Source: Bacteroidota bacterium (GTDB taxonomy: Bacteria > Bacteroidota > Ignavibacteria > Ignavibacteriales > Melioribacteraceae). Taken from it: a DNA stretch of 64,000 nucleotides. The notes under the pieces were generated by a model that was not told where the DNA came from, did no database searches, and saw only the letters and a program-made list of their open reading frames with translations. The DNA is taken from assembly GCA_018829205.1 (NCBI GenBank), contig JAHJUE010000011.1:86602-150601 (forward strand). Reading direction: 5' to 3'. Positions 9,191 through 18,072 of the stretch are shown piece by piece; the stretch's first letter is position 1; each line of letters opens with the position of its first letter. Made by a program: the position numbers and the translations under genes.

Positions 9191-9664
9191 TTGGAACTAA
9201 TAATCTTTCTATCGGCAATTATATTCTGGATAATTTATTATGTTTTTGAAGGTTTGCACGATACTGCATTCATAAAAGAACGGGACATAATAAAAGAAAA
9301 AGTAAAAGAGGAAAATTATAAAAGCATAGACAACCGTGTGAAATATTATGAGAAGCTTTGGCACAGATTCGATAGTTTTGAAAAATCTCTTGTTAAGATT
9401 GTATTTTCAATTTTAGTTTATTTGATTACCGACAATATATTGTTTTCATTTCAGCTTCTTTGTCTTGCGCTTACTATAAGAATTATTATGCACGACTTAG
9501 TAGTCGCAATTGGATTAGGCAAAGGAATAAATCATATCGGCCCTTCTCAAGATATTTGGTGGGATTCATTTTTAAGAAAAATGAATTCGGCCGGAATAAA
9601 TCAATATTTTATAAAAGCTGTTCCGTTAATCACTATTTTATTATGGGTAATTTACACTTTGTGA
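9191..9664 (+). CDS. Small membrane protein of unknown function
   Basis: 157 aa starting at TTG 9191, 3 nt after the stop of the radical SAM gene, so almost certainly translated from the same mRNA. Hydrophobic segments lie at about residues 1-18, 68-95 and 140-157. A polar stretch between the first two holds many charges and the sequence KYYEKLWHRFDSFEKSL. A conserved-looking GINHIGPSQDIWWDSF segment near 115-130 could be a functional loop. I recognise no family. The tight coupling suggests it works with the cobalamin-type radical SAM protein, for example as a membrane anchor or a small lipid-modifying enzyme. Confidence 0.75.
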   Translation: MELIIFLSAIIFWIIYYVFEGLHDTAFIKERDIIKEKVKEENYKSIDNRVKYYEKLWHRFDSFEKSLVKIVFSILVYLITDNILFSFQLLCLALTIRIIMHDLVVAIGLGKGINHIGPSQDIWWDSFLRKMNSAGINQYFIKAVPLITILLWVIYTL

Positions 9665-9671
9665 GTTTATA

Positions 9672-9692
9672 AACCTTTTTTATTTAAAGGTT
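9672..9692 (+). terminator. Weak hairpin after the radical SAM / membrane protein pair
   Basis: aaccttt (9672-9678) pairs with aaaggtt (9686-9692) around a short AT loop, right after the stop at 9664. No strong U-run follows, so terminator activity is uncertain. Confidence 0.3.
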
Positions 9693-9761
9693 AGAAATTG
9701 TCGAGTATTTTACAAAATAAAACTTAATCTTAATTTTACTTTAGTTTCAAAAGATAATTTG

Positions 9762-9769
9762 TATTTTTG
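9762..9769 (+). promoter_or_regulatory. Bacteroidota-type -7 element upstream of bshC
   Basis: tatttttg matches the TAnnTTTG -7 consensus known for Bacteroidota primary sigma factors and lies 27 nt upstream of the bshC ATG. A matching -33 element is not clear, and the sequence is AT-rich, so this is tentative. Confidence 0.3.
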
Positions 9770-9795
9770 CAGTTAGAATATTTCGAGGGGAAATA

Positions 9796-11421
9796 ATGTT
9801 TATAAACTTTTCAGACCTGCCCGCGCATCAAAATATATTTTTAGATTATTTATACGAATTTGAAAAAGTAGAAAAATACTTCAATAAAAATTTCCGAGAT
9901 GTTGACGAATACCCCGTTTTTTTAAGTGAGCTTGCAAATTACAACAGACCTCACAGAGATGCCGTAATTAATATTATTAAAAAACAGTATCAAAATTTAA
10001 ATGCTTCAAAACAGACAGAGGTTAACCTAGAACTGCTAGCTTCAAAAAAAACATTGGCAGTTGTAACCGGTCAGCAGCTTGGAATTTTCGGCGGACCAAT
10101 GTATACTTTTTATAAAACCATAACCGCTATTAAACTTTGCAGATCACTAAAAGAAAAATTTGAAGGATATAATTTTGTCCCCGTATTCTGGCTTGAAGGA
10201 GACGATCACGATCTTGATGAAGTTAGCAGTCTAAATATCATTGATAAATCAAATGAGCTGAAGGTTCTGAAATACGGAGATGCTCTTGAGGAAGGAACCA
10301 ATAAAGGAAGCGTAGGCCATATAAAACTTACCGAAGATATTAGGAAATTCATTAAAGAATTTAATGATGAAACAAGAGATTCCGATTTTAAGGAAGATTT
10401 AATGAATAGACTTAACTCTTCTTATAAAGAAGGTGTTACTTTTAACGCGGCATTTAAAAACCTTATTTTCGATATTTTTGATGAATACGGATTGATAATT
10501 TTTAATCCCCAAGAGATTGAAATTAAAAGAATTCTAAAAGACATATTTAAAAATGAACTTGAAAACTTCCGCGAGCATACCGATGTTTTAGTTGAAAAAA
10601 GCGCGGAACTTGAGGAAGAATATCATGCTCAAGTTAAAGTAAAACCAATAAATTTATTTGCATCCGAAAAAGACGGAAGATTTTTAATTGAACCTGTCGA
10701 CGAAAATTACAGGCTTAAAGGAAAAAGAAAAACCTTAACAAAAGATGAATTATTTGAATGGCTTGAAAGAGCCCCGGAAGATTTTAGTCCGAATGTACTT
10801 CTACGTCCAATTTGCCAGGACTACCTGCTTCCAACCGCATTTTATATTGCAGGTCCGGGAGAGATAAGTTACTTCGCTCAAGTGACACCGTTATATGGAT
10901 TTTTTAATATCCCGCAGCCTTATATTTATCCAAGAGGATCGGCAACAATTGTTGAAAAGAACATAACAAATGTATTGGAAAAATATAATCTGAAATACAC
11001 AGATTTATTTTTTGATGAAAAGGAATTAATTGAAAAAGTTATAGGTTCTTTATCAGAAGCAAAAATTGACGACGACATTTTAGAAGCTAAAAATTTAATT
11101 GAAGAAAAAATAATTAAGATTAGAGAAAACTTTCTGCAAATTGATCAAACACTCGGAGACGTAACCGATAAATCTCTTGAAAGAATAAACCAGACTCTGG
11201 ACCAATTAATGCAGAAGGCGAAAAAAGCAGAAGAAAGAAATCATGAAACTGCTATAAGACAAGTAACTAAAGCGCGTAATTTATTTTACCCTAATAATAA
11301 TCTTCAAGAACGTGAATTAAATTTCACATATATAGTTAATAAATACGGAATTGAAATGCTGAAATGGATTCTTGAAGAATTGGCTGTAAATAAGTTTGAA
11401 CACCAGATAATTGAATTATAA
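9796..11421 (+). CDS. bshC: Bacillithiol biosynthesis cysteine-adding enzyme BshC
   Basis: 541 aa, the usual length of the family. The N-terminal domain has the BshC hallmark VVTGQQLGIFGGPMYTFYK near residue 92-110, followed by FWLEGDDHDLDEV near 140, both typical of the Rossmann core. LLRPICQDYLLPTAFYIAGP near 336 and a C-terminal coiled-coil region (about 440-490) also fit. BshC adds cysteine to GlcN-malate, the last step of bacillithiol synthesis in the cytosol. bshA and bshB are not in this window. An SD-like gagggg lies 7 nt before the ATG. The gene ends convergently with the crotonase gene, separated by a palindromic repeat. Confidence 0.95.
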   Translation: MFINFSDLPAHQNIFLDYLYEFEKVEKYFNKNFRDVDEYPVFLSELANYNRPHRDAVINIIKKQYQNLNASKQTEVNLELLASKKTLAVVTGQQLGIFGGPMYTFYKTITAIKLCRSLKEKFEGYNFVPVFWLEGDDHDLDEVSSLNIIDKSNELKVLKYGDALEEGTNKGSVGHIKLTEDIRKFIKEFNDETRDSDFKEDLMNRLNSSYKEGVTFNAAFKNLIFDIFDEYGLIIFNPQEIEIKRILKDIFKNELENFREHTDVLVEKSAELEEEYHAQVKVKPINLFASEKDGRFLIEPVDENYRLKGKRKTLTKDELFEWLERAPEDFSPNVLLRPICQDYLLPTAFYIAGPGEISYFAQVTPLYGFFNIPQPYIYPRGSATIVEKNITNVLEKYNLKYTDLFFDEKELIEKVIGSLSEAKIDDDILEAKNLIEEKIIKIRENFLQIDQTLGDVTDKSLERINQTLDQLMQKAKKAEERNHETAIRQVTKARNLFYPNNNLQERELNFTYIVNKYGIEMLKWILEELAVNKFEHQIIEL

Positions 11422-11460
11422 AAATATCAACTATCTCAAAAGTAATTTTATTTTGTTTCC

Positions 11461-11525
11461 TAGTGCCTTTGTGGCAAAAAAATGATTACCAATCAAATGC
11501 CACAAAGTCACCAAGGATCACAAAG
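11461..11525. repeat. Palindromic intergenic repeat, copy A (likely bidirectional terminator)
   Basis: ctttgtggca (11467-11476) and tgccacaaag (11498-11507) form a perfect 10-bp inverted repeat, with the similarity extending to tcacnaagnatcacaaag on the right. It sits in the 226-bp space between convergent bshC and the crotonase gene. A close relative lies at 34224-34277, again between convergent genes. The words resemble a dispersed element seen in many Bacteroidota-like genomes (from memory). Confidence 0.65.
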
Positions 11526-11647
11526 CGTTCTTGAAACAGTTATTTTTTTTACGCTTATATAAGTTATTGTTCTCGAAAAAAATCTTTCAATACAGAATAT
11601 TCATTTAAAAAAATAAATACCGACACACGGTTAAAAATTAATTTTCT

Positions 11648-12421
11648 TTAGCTAAACAGGTAATTTGATTCAATATCAAAATACTTATTGATTTCTTTTC
11701 TATAATAATAAGATAATTGCTTTGTCACCTTTACAAAATGAAGATTTAATTTGCAGATATTTTTAACCTCATTTAAGCTGTTTTCATAAAATTCATTTAC
11801 CGGCAAAACTGCATTTACAATATTCATTTGCAGAGCCTCTTCTGATGTAATTTTTCCACCTCTCAGCAAATATTCAATTGATTTTGTTTGACCTATATAA
11901 TGCGGCAGAAAAAAAGGAAGTCCTCCGCTTGGATGCAGCGAGTATTTGCTGTGTGTTAATAAAAAGGTTGTCTGTGAATCAATATAGCGGAAATCTGAGG
12001 CCAGCGACAATCCGAAGAAAGGAGTTACAATTTCACCCTGCATCGCGCTTACAAATATTTTATTAAAATTAATAATCTTACGAATAAAATTCATAAGCAT
12101 ATTTATTTCAATTGCGCGTATTTCTGATTTGGCAAATTTCTTTATTTCTTCGGGATGTTCGTGGTTTATTTCCTTGCCTGAGGCATCGGACAAAAATTTA
12201 ACATAATTTTTTTCACCGTAACATTCACTTTCGGAAATTGACAATACGCCTTTTACCTTTGATTGTTCTACAAGGTCGAACCATGCAAGCATCTCGGTGT
12301 CAAAATCAATATTTAAAAGATGGTCGAAAATATTGCATGATAATTTTAACACCGCAATGTCGTCAACAACTGTGCAGGACAATCCTTTATTTTCAAATTC
12401 TACAGATTTTATCTTATTCAT
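11648..12421 (-). CDS. Enoyl-CoA hydratase/isomerase (crotonase) family protein, atypical
   Basis: 257 aa with a crotonase fold signature: AMQGEIVTPFFGLSLASDFRYID near 130-152 and GGLPFFLPHYIGQ followed by LLRGGKITSEEALQMNIVNAV near 176-205. The oxyanion-hole region normally reads GxAxGGG; here it is GEIVTPFFG. The hydratase Glu residues are not evident: the usual PE...PGAGGTQ segment is HSKYSLHPSGGLPFF. Standard enoyl-CoA hydratase activity is therefore doubtful. A strong SD (ggaggag) precedes the ATG. It lies 35 nt downstream of the RND pump gene and is probably the last gene of the efflux operon, an unusual partnership. It may resemble the non-hydratase crotonases found in PKS-type clusters. 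Confidence 0.8.
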   Translation of the reverse strand: MNKIKSVEFENKGLSCTVVDDIAVLKLSCNIFDHLLNIDFDTEMLAWFDLVEQSKVKGVLSISESECYGEKNYVKFLSDASGKEINHEHPEEIKKFAKSEIRAIEINMLMNFIRKIINFNKIFVSAMQGEIVTPFFGLSLASDFRYIDSQTTFLLTHSKYSLHPSGGLPFFLPHYIGQTKSIEYLLRGGKITSEEALQMNIVNAVLPVNEFYENSLNEVKNICKLNLHFVKVTKQLSYYYRKEINKYFDIESNYLFS

Positions 12422-12456
12422 AACTCCTCCACAATTAAAATGTTTTTAGATATTAA

Positions 12457-15400
12457 TCATTTTTTAGCCGACGTTAAATAATAAAATGCAGGAATAACAA
12501 TTAACGTTAAAACCGTAGAAACAAGCAACCCGCCTATGCTTACAATTCCCAATGGAATTCTCATTTCTTTTCCAGCGTCTCCTATGCCTATTGCCATCGG
12601 AAGCATACCTAGTATTAATGCAAGCGTCGACATTAAAATAGGTTTTAATTTCGTTGGACATGCTTTTACCAAAGCATCTTTCGCAATAATCCCTTCTTCG
12701 CGTACAAGCTGATTTGTATAATCAAGCATAAGAATTGCATTGTTTACAACAATACCGATAAGCATAATTAATCCCATTAACGACGTAATTCCGAATGCAA
12801 CGTTTGAATAGTACAAAAATGAAAACACTCCAATTAATGCCAGCGGAAGTGTAAGTAGTATAAGCAAAGGCTGCAAGAAACTTTCAAGTATCGCCGCTAA
12901 AAGCATATAAGTAAGAACAATAGCCAATACAAATGCGAACAGCATATCGGCAACCATTTCATTCATCATTTTTGTATTTCCGCCCCACGATATTTTATAA
13001 CCCGAAGGTAAATTAATTTCACTTAACCTGCTTTCAATTGCGCCTGTAACATTACCAAGCGGAACACCTGTTGCCGGAGAACCGGTAAATTGTATTGATG
13101 TATATTTATCTCTGTGCAGTATTTTTGTATAACCGTTTGTGAATTCAATATTAGCTAGCTGTGCCAGTCTATACATTACACCCTTTTGAGAGAATACAGG
13201 TATCCGGCTAATATTTTCCGGAGAACTAACGGCCTCGTCATTTACGGTTAATGTAATATCATATTCGTTGCCGAGTTCTCTGTACTTAGAGGCTTCCAAT
13301 CCTTCAATTGTAGAACGAAGAGTTAATGCTACTTGTTGAGCCGTGATGCCGGCGTCGGCAAGTTTTTCTCTTATAGGAAAAACTGTAATTTCCGGTTTCC
13401 CTGCGCGAGAACTATTATCAAAGTTTATTAATCCGGGCGTATCTTTAACCTTGGTTATTATTACTTCTTTTAATTCCTCAAGTTTGTTTAAGTCCTGCCC
13501 CATTAAGTAAAATTGAACCGGCGCGCCGCCCATTCCCGTATGAGAACCGTAACCGACAGTTATTTTGGCGTTTGGAATATCAGCCAGTTCTGATACAAAT
13601 ACCGAAATCATTTCACTTAATTTGATTTCCCTAAAATCGGGCCCTACAAGCTGTATATCCATTGTAGCTTTGTTTGGACCTGTATCAAGATCGCTGATTT
13701 TACCAAGATTTGTTAAAATATATTTTACCTCGGGATGGTGCTTAATTCGCTGTTCAATAAGTTTAAGTACATTAGCGCATTCATTTAAATTTATTCCTTC
13801 AGGAAGTTCCACATCTACTTTTACTTTGCCGTCGTCAAACTGAGGCATAAATTCGAATCCGAGTTTCGGACCGTAATACATTAACGAAGCAATAAATAAA
13901 GTAAATGCAGATATAAGAATTATTAAACTGTTTCTCTTTGTCAATATCCTTGAAAGTATTCCTCCGTACCAGGCGTCCCATGAATCGTAAATTTTGTTTA
14001 ACTTCGCGCTTATTCTGCCTTCCTTTTCAGTTTTGGGAAGCATAAGCGAAGCAAGCATAGGCGTAAGCGTAAATGAAAAAAGAAGTGAAAAAATTGTTGC
14101 AAACGATGCCGCAAGCGCAAGTTCTTTTAAAAATCTTCCAACCATTGAAGACATATTAAGTATCGGAAGAAATACGACAAGATTTGTAAGCGTTGATGCA
14201 ACAACCGCAACGGTTACTTCAATTGTTCCTGTATAAGCCGCGTCTTTATTTTCCCGGCCTAATTTTTTATGCCGGAATATATTTTCAAGTACAACTACTG
14301 AATTAGCCACAAGTACACCAACCGACACCGAAATTCCCATTAAGGTCATCATATTTAGTGTTAACCCGAACGCCTGCAATAAAAAGAAAGTTGATATAAT
14401 AGAAATTGGCATTGTAAGAGCTACAATAAATGTAGAACGAATATGAGTTAGAAATACAAACAATACGATAGATGTAAACAAAACTCCGAGAAGAATATTG
14501 CTCATTGTATCATTAACAGTGCTTTTTGTAAAATCGGATCTGTCGTTTACAATTTCAAGGTTTACATTTTCAGGAAGTGTTTCTTTTATTTCAGGGAGAG
14601 AATTTCTGACGGCTTCAGCAACATTCACAACATTTCCTTCAACACTTTTTATAATTCCGAGTTTAACTACGTTTTCGTTTCTGTAATTATTTTCTACATC
14701 AAAATATACGGCACGCTGCCTTATATCTTTGCCGCCGTCAATTACATTTGCAATCTGGTTTAATTTCTTATGTCCGAAAACCGTAGGCACCTGAAGATTT
14801 TTTATCGTTTCAATATTGTTGTATTCACCTTGCATTCTAACGGTAAATTCCTGGTCTTTAATCTGGAAATAACCGCCGGGAATATTAATATTCTGCATTG
14901 CTAATACTTGGAGCAGCTGAGGCAATGAAATCATATTTTCGTAAATTGATTTGTTGTCCAAAATAACGCGTATCTCTCTTTCCTGTCCTCCAATCACATC
15001 AACACGCGCAACACCTTCAATTTGAGAAAACCTGTCGCGTAATGTTTTATCTGCAATTTCATAAAGTTCACGCGGATCAATCTCCCCGCTTAACACAACA
15101 TCCACAATCGGAAAAGCACGAATATCAACCTTCTCAACTATAGGTTTATTTGCGTCATCGGGAAGATCGTTTAATATACCGTCTACTTTATCTTTAACTT
15201 CTTGGTTGGCAATATTTACATCTTTATTTAATTTGAATTCTATAATTACAATTGAAAATCCGTCAAGAGAATAAGATTCAATTCTTTCTATTTCGCTAAT
15301 GGTTGAAACAGCATCTTCAATTCTTTTACTTATTAGTGTTTCGACTTCTTTTGGTCCGGCACCTGCATAAACTGTTTGAACAATTACATATGGGACTTCG

Positions 15401-15519
15401 ACATCGGGCATCTGATTCAAGTTTAGAGAATAAAAAGCAATAGCACCGAAAATAACGAAAACAAGTATCCCCATTGTAGTGGCTACCGGACGATTTATTG
15501 ATACTTTAGCTAGAAACAT
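12457..15519 (-). CDS. RND efflux permease (HAE1/AcrB-like), TM4 Asp pair absent
   Basis: 1020 aa, full length for AcrB/MdtB-type pumps, with an N-terminal TM helix (MFLAKVSINRPVATTMGILV), two large periplasmic porter/docking regions and two groups of TM helices. TM4 reads SVGVLVANSVVVLENIF, where AcrB has LVDDAIVVVEN. Both proton-relay Asp residues (AcrB D407/D408) are therefore Ala and Asn. The TM10 region reads GIVVNNAILMLDY, with Asn at the AcrB K940 position. It follows the HlyD gene by 9 nt and forms a tripartite pump with HlyD and the TolC-like protein. How this pump is energised cannot be read from sequence. Confidence 0.93.
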   Translation of the reverse strand: MFLAKVSINRPVATTMGILVFVIFGAIAFYSLNLNQMPDVEVPYVIVQTVYAGAGPKEVETLISKRIEDAVSTISEIERIESYSLDGFSIVIIEFKLNKDVNIANQEVKDKVDGILNDLPDDANKPIVEKVDIRAFPIVDVVLSGEIDPRELYEIADKTLRDRFSQIEGVARVDVIGGQEREIRVILDNKSIYENMISLPQLLQVLAMQNINIPGGYFQIKDQEFTVRMQGEYNNIETIKNLQVPTVFGHKKLNQIANVIDGGKDIRQRAVYFDVENNYRNENVVKLGIIKSVEGNVVNVAEAVRNSLPEIKETLPENVNLEIVNDRSDFTKSTVNDTMSNILLGVLFTSIVLFVFLTHIRSTFIVALTMPISIISTFFLLQAFGLTLNMMTLMGISVSVGVLVANSVVVLENIFRHKKLGRENKDAAYTGTIEVTVAVVASTLTNLVVFLPILNMSSMVGRFLKELALAASFATIFSLLFSFTLTPMLASLMLPKTEKEGRISAKLNKIYDSWDAWYGGILSRILTKRNSLIILISAFTLFIASLMYYGPKLGFEFMPQFDDGKVKVDVELPEGINLNECANVLKLIEQRIKHHPEVKYILTNLGKISDLDTGPNKATMDIQLVGPDFREIKLSEMISVFVSELADIPNAKITVGYGSHTGMGGAPVQFYLMGQDLNKLEELKEVIITKVKDTPGLINFDNSSRAGKPEITVFPIREKLADAGITAQQVALTLRSTIEGLEASKYRELGNEYDITLTVNDEAVSSPENISRIPVFSQKGVMYRLAQLANIEFTNGYTKILHRDKYTSIQFTGSPATGVPLGNVTGAIESRLSEINLPSGYKISWGGNTKMMNEMVADMLFAFVLAIVLTYMLLAAILESFLQPLLILLTLPLALIGVFSFLYYSNVAFGITSLMGLIMLIGIVVNNAILMLDYTNQLVREEGIIAKDALVKACPTKLKPILMSTLALILGMLPMAIGIGDAGKEMRIPLGIVSIGGLLVSTVLTLIVIPAFYYLTSAKK

Positions 15520-15528
15520 ATTTCCCTC

Positions 15529-16575
15529 TTAATCAATCACTTTTATTTTTTCTTCACCAATTAATCCTGATGCCCCTTTAATTATAATTTTACTTCCGGC
15601 ATCAATACCTTCTGTTACTTCTATATTAATTCCGCTTTCTAAACCGGTTTTTATATAATTTTTAATTGATTTCCCGTTTCCTGCGGTAAATATATACATG
15701 CCTGTTTCATCTTGACTTATAATATTTCTTGGGATAACTAATGCATTTTTATTTTCATAGATTTTTATTTTAATATCTGCGGTAACCCCGCTTTTCAAAT
15801 TCAAGCCCGGATTGTCAAATTGAATCTCGGCATAAAACGCCTGAGTAGCCGGATCTGCTTTTATAGCAACTTCAGATACTCTGCCTTCATAAATTTTTTC
15901 ACTGTTTTTTATATAGGCCATCATCGATTTTTTTATTGTTTTAATCTCATCTTCATTTGCCCACACTTTGGCCGATAATTTATTTAATTGAGCTATTGAA
16001 AATAAAGGGGTTTTATCCTGCACATTATCTTTTTCGTTTACTTTAATTTCAGTTATCAACCCTTCAAAGGGAGCTTCAATAAATAACAGCTGCTTCTGCA
16101 TTTCGTAGTTGCTTTTATCGACAAGATATTTAGTATTAATTCCGTCAAAATTTGCCTGTGAAGTTTCTCCTGCTTCAAGCAGTGATTTTGCTCTTTCATA
16201 ATTTTTACGCGAATTCTCAAAAGCCGATTCGGCCTGTTCATACATTGCGCCCGGGGCGTTAACCGGGAACTCTATAATTACATCACCCTTTTTTACCTTG
16301 TCGCCTACCTTAAAATTAATCTTTTCAATTCTACCGCCAATTTTCGCGCCTTCCGTAGTTTCTTTTATTCCGCGCAGCTTAGCAAAAAAGCTTAGTTCTT
16401 TTGTGAATAGCTGAGGCTCAATTATTTTTACTTCAACAGGAATACCTTCTTCTGCCTGGATCTGCGTCATACTTTTTGATTCCGTATTATCATTTCCGCC
16501 GCAGCTTATAAATAATGCAGATAGCGAAAACGTAAATAAGGCAGCAATCAGTATCTTGAAATTCATTTTGTTCAT
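15529..16575 (-). CDS. HlyD/AcrA-type periplasmic adaptor, lipoprotein
   Basis: 348 aa. The N-terminus MNKMNFKILIAALFTFSLSA runs into LFISCGGND, a lipobox-like site, so it is probably a lipoprotein like AcrA/MexA. Next come a beta-barrel/lipoyl half (GGRIEKINFKVGDKVKKGD near 85-103), an alpha-helical hairpin (AESAFENSRKNYERAKSLLE, near 115-160), the second lipoyl half (EAPFEGLITEIKVNEKDNV near 170) and a C-terminal barrel ending in an IIIKGASGLIGEEKI element. It bridges the RND pump and TolC across the periplasm and is encoded between them. A second ATG at codon 4 (MNFK) is also possible. Confidence 0.93.
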   Translation of the reverse strand: MNKMNFKILIAALFTFSLSALFISCGGNDNTESKSMTQIQAEEGIPVEVKIIEPQLFTKELSFFAKLRGIKETTEGAKIGGRIEKINFKVGDKVKKGDVIIEFPVNAPGAMYEQAESAFENSRKNYERAKSLLEAGETSQANFDGINTKYLVDKSNYEMQKQLLFIEAPFEGLITEIKVNEKDNVQDKTPLFSIAQLNKLSAKVWANEDEIKTIKKSMMAYIKNSEKIYEGRVSEVAIKADPATQAFYAEIQFDNPGLNLKSGVTADIKIKIYENKNALVIPRNIISQDETGMYIFTAGNGKSIKNYIKTGLESGINIEVTEGIDAGSKIIIKGASGLIGEEKIKVID

Positions 16576-16601
16576 TTTAAGTCCCGCTTATTTTTTAGTT
16601 A

Positions 16602-18020
16602 TTATTCTTCAGTTATTTCGTTTTTATATTTTGAATCAACTCTTCCGAGCAGCTGATCTAGTTCAGCTTCTGCTATTATATAATCATGTACGGATTTTAT
16701 AAGGTTTGTTTTTGCGCTTCGCAATTCAACATCAGCGTTTTTAATTTCAAGCTGAGTTCCAGTTCCTTCTTTATAACGCGTTGTACTGATATTATATGCT
16801 TTTTGAGCTAATTCTACGTTTCTATTTAATGCCTTTATCTGCGATTTAACTTTTTTTAAATCAAGAATTTTTACGGTTACTTGAGATGTTATAAAATCTT
16901 CGGTTAATGAAATTTGTTCTTGTGTCTGCATTGTTGCTATATTCGCCTGTTCAATTCTATTTGCAGCCCTTCCCCCTTTAAATAGATTAAGAGAAAATGT
17001 TACTCCAACCATTGAAGAATTATAAGTTTGGAAATTCCAATCATCCGAAGAACCTGCATACGAATAATTTCCGAATGCGGCAATTGTAGGCCAGTAATCA
17101 GCTCTTTCAATATTTATAAATTCTTCATCAACATTCTTTTTAATACGCAGCGAATTAATATCTAAGTTATTTTTCAGCGCAAGCAGCGAAGCATCTTCAA
17201 TTAAAGGAAGCTCTTCATCTTTATATTCAAAGCTTCCTATGACTTCAATTGAATCAGATAAATTTACACTGAGAAGAATCTTTAAACCGTTTAGCGCGTT
17301 TAAGTATGTATTCTCCAGTTCCCTGACTGAAGGTCTAATGTTTTCAACCTGTACCTCGGCTTGCAGAGCATCAAAATCGGATGTAAGGCCCTGCTCATAA
17401 AGGGCATTAATGTTCTTTAGATTTTCTTCAGCATTTATTAAACTGCATTTGATAATGTTTAAAAGTTCTTTTGAAAGAAGAACACCGTAAAATGCTTTTT
17501 TTACATTAAGAATTGTATTCGTTTTGGCGGCTTCATATTGAACTTTCGCCAGGTCTAAATATATTTGTGAAGCTCCGATACCGCGGAAAACTGCTGAATT
17601 AAACAAAATCTGCGTTACTTGAGCTTTTGTTTCGAAACTGTTTGTTTGAGCAAAAGACTGAAGCTTTGTTGCCATAGATTTAAATTTATCATCATCACGA
17701 GGAAGGACATTTTCATCAAATAAAATATTATACGTAGCATTTGTAAGCAATGCTTCAAAATCCGGGAAAGCAGTTTTGGGTTTCTCTATCATATGAGCTA
17801 AGTTTGCGGTAATATCAAGCGACGGCAAGGCATAACCGAAGGCTTCGTCAACAGCTGCTTCTGATTTCCTGACATTCATTTCGGAGATAATTACATCCCT
17901 GTTATTTTTTAATGCGGCTGTAATGGCTTCTTCCAATGTATAAGTTAATTTCTGCGCATATAATTGAATTGAAATTATACATAATAAAATTCCAACAATT
18001 GACATTCTAGATAATGACAT
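16602..18020 (-). CDS. TolC-family outer-membrane efflux channel
   Basis: 472 aa with a signal peptide (cleavage near residue 22, after LYAQ) and the two-fold repeat of TolC-like proteins: long amphipathic helices (LEEAITAALKNNRDVIISEM near 27-48, again ALKNNLDINSLRIKKNV near 270) plus strands FNSAVFRGI and NLFKGGRAANRI. The C-terminal helix has the ISTTRYKEGTGTQLEIKNAD motif typical of the family. It provides the outer-membrane exit duct of the pump. It is the first structural gene of the operon, 52 nt after the TetR gene stop, with the HlyD and RND genes downstream. Confidence 0.93.
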   Translation of the reverse strand: MSLSRMSIVGILLCIISIQLYAQKLTYTLEEAITAALKNNRDVIISEMNVRKSEAAVDEAFGYALPSLDITANLAHMIEKPKTAFPDFEALLTNATYNILFDENVLPRDDDKFKSMATKLQSFAQTNSFETKAQVTQILFNSAVFRGIGASQIYLDLAKVQYEAAKTNTILNVKKAFYGVLLSKELLNIIKCSLINAEENLKNINALYEQGLTSDFDALQAEVQVENIRPSVRELENTYLNALNGLKILLSVNLSDSIEVIGSFEYKDEELPLIEDASLLALKNNLDINSLRIKKNVDEEFINIERADYWPTIAAFGNYSYAGSSDDWNFQTYNSSMVGVTFSLNLFKGGRAANRIEQANIATMQTQEQISLTEDFITSQVTVKILDLKKVKSQIKALNRNVELAQKAYNISTTRYKEGTGTQLEIKNADVELRSAKTNLIKSVHDYIIAEAELDQLLGRVDSKYKNEITEE

Positions 18021-18072
18021 ATCTTGCTCTATATTTAATTAGTAATTATTTTCAAGTGAAGGTATTAATTGC

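Noticed and set aside
1..9664. Hopanoid biosynthesis locus
   Set aside because: No squalene-hopene cyclase, HpnH- or HpnG-like protein was recognised; the resemblance is to tailoring enzymes only.
6478..9664. RiPP (ribosomal peptide) cluster from the SPASM radical SAM gene
   Set aside because: No short precursor-peptide ORF with a leader-core pattern and no RRE-type protein is adjacent; glycosyltransferases fit a carbohydrate or lipid product better.
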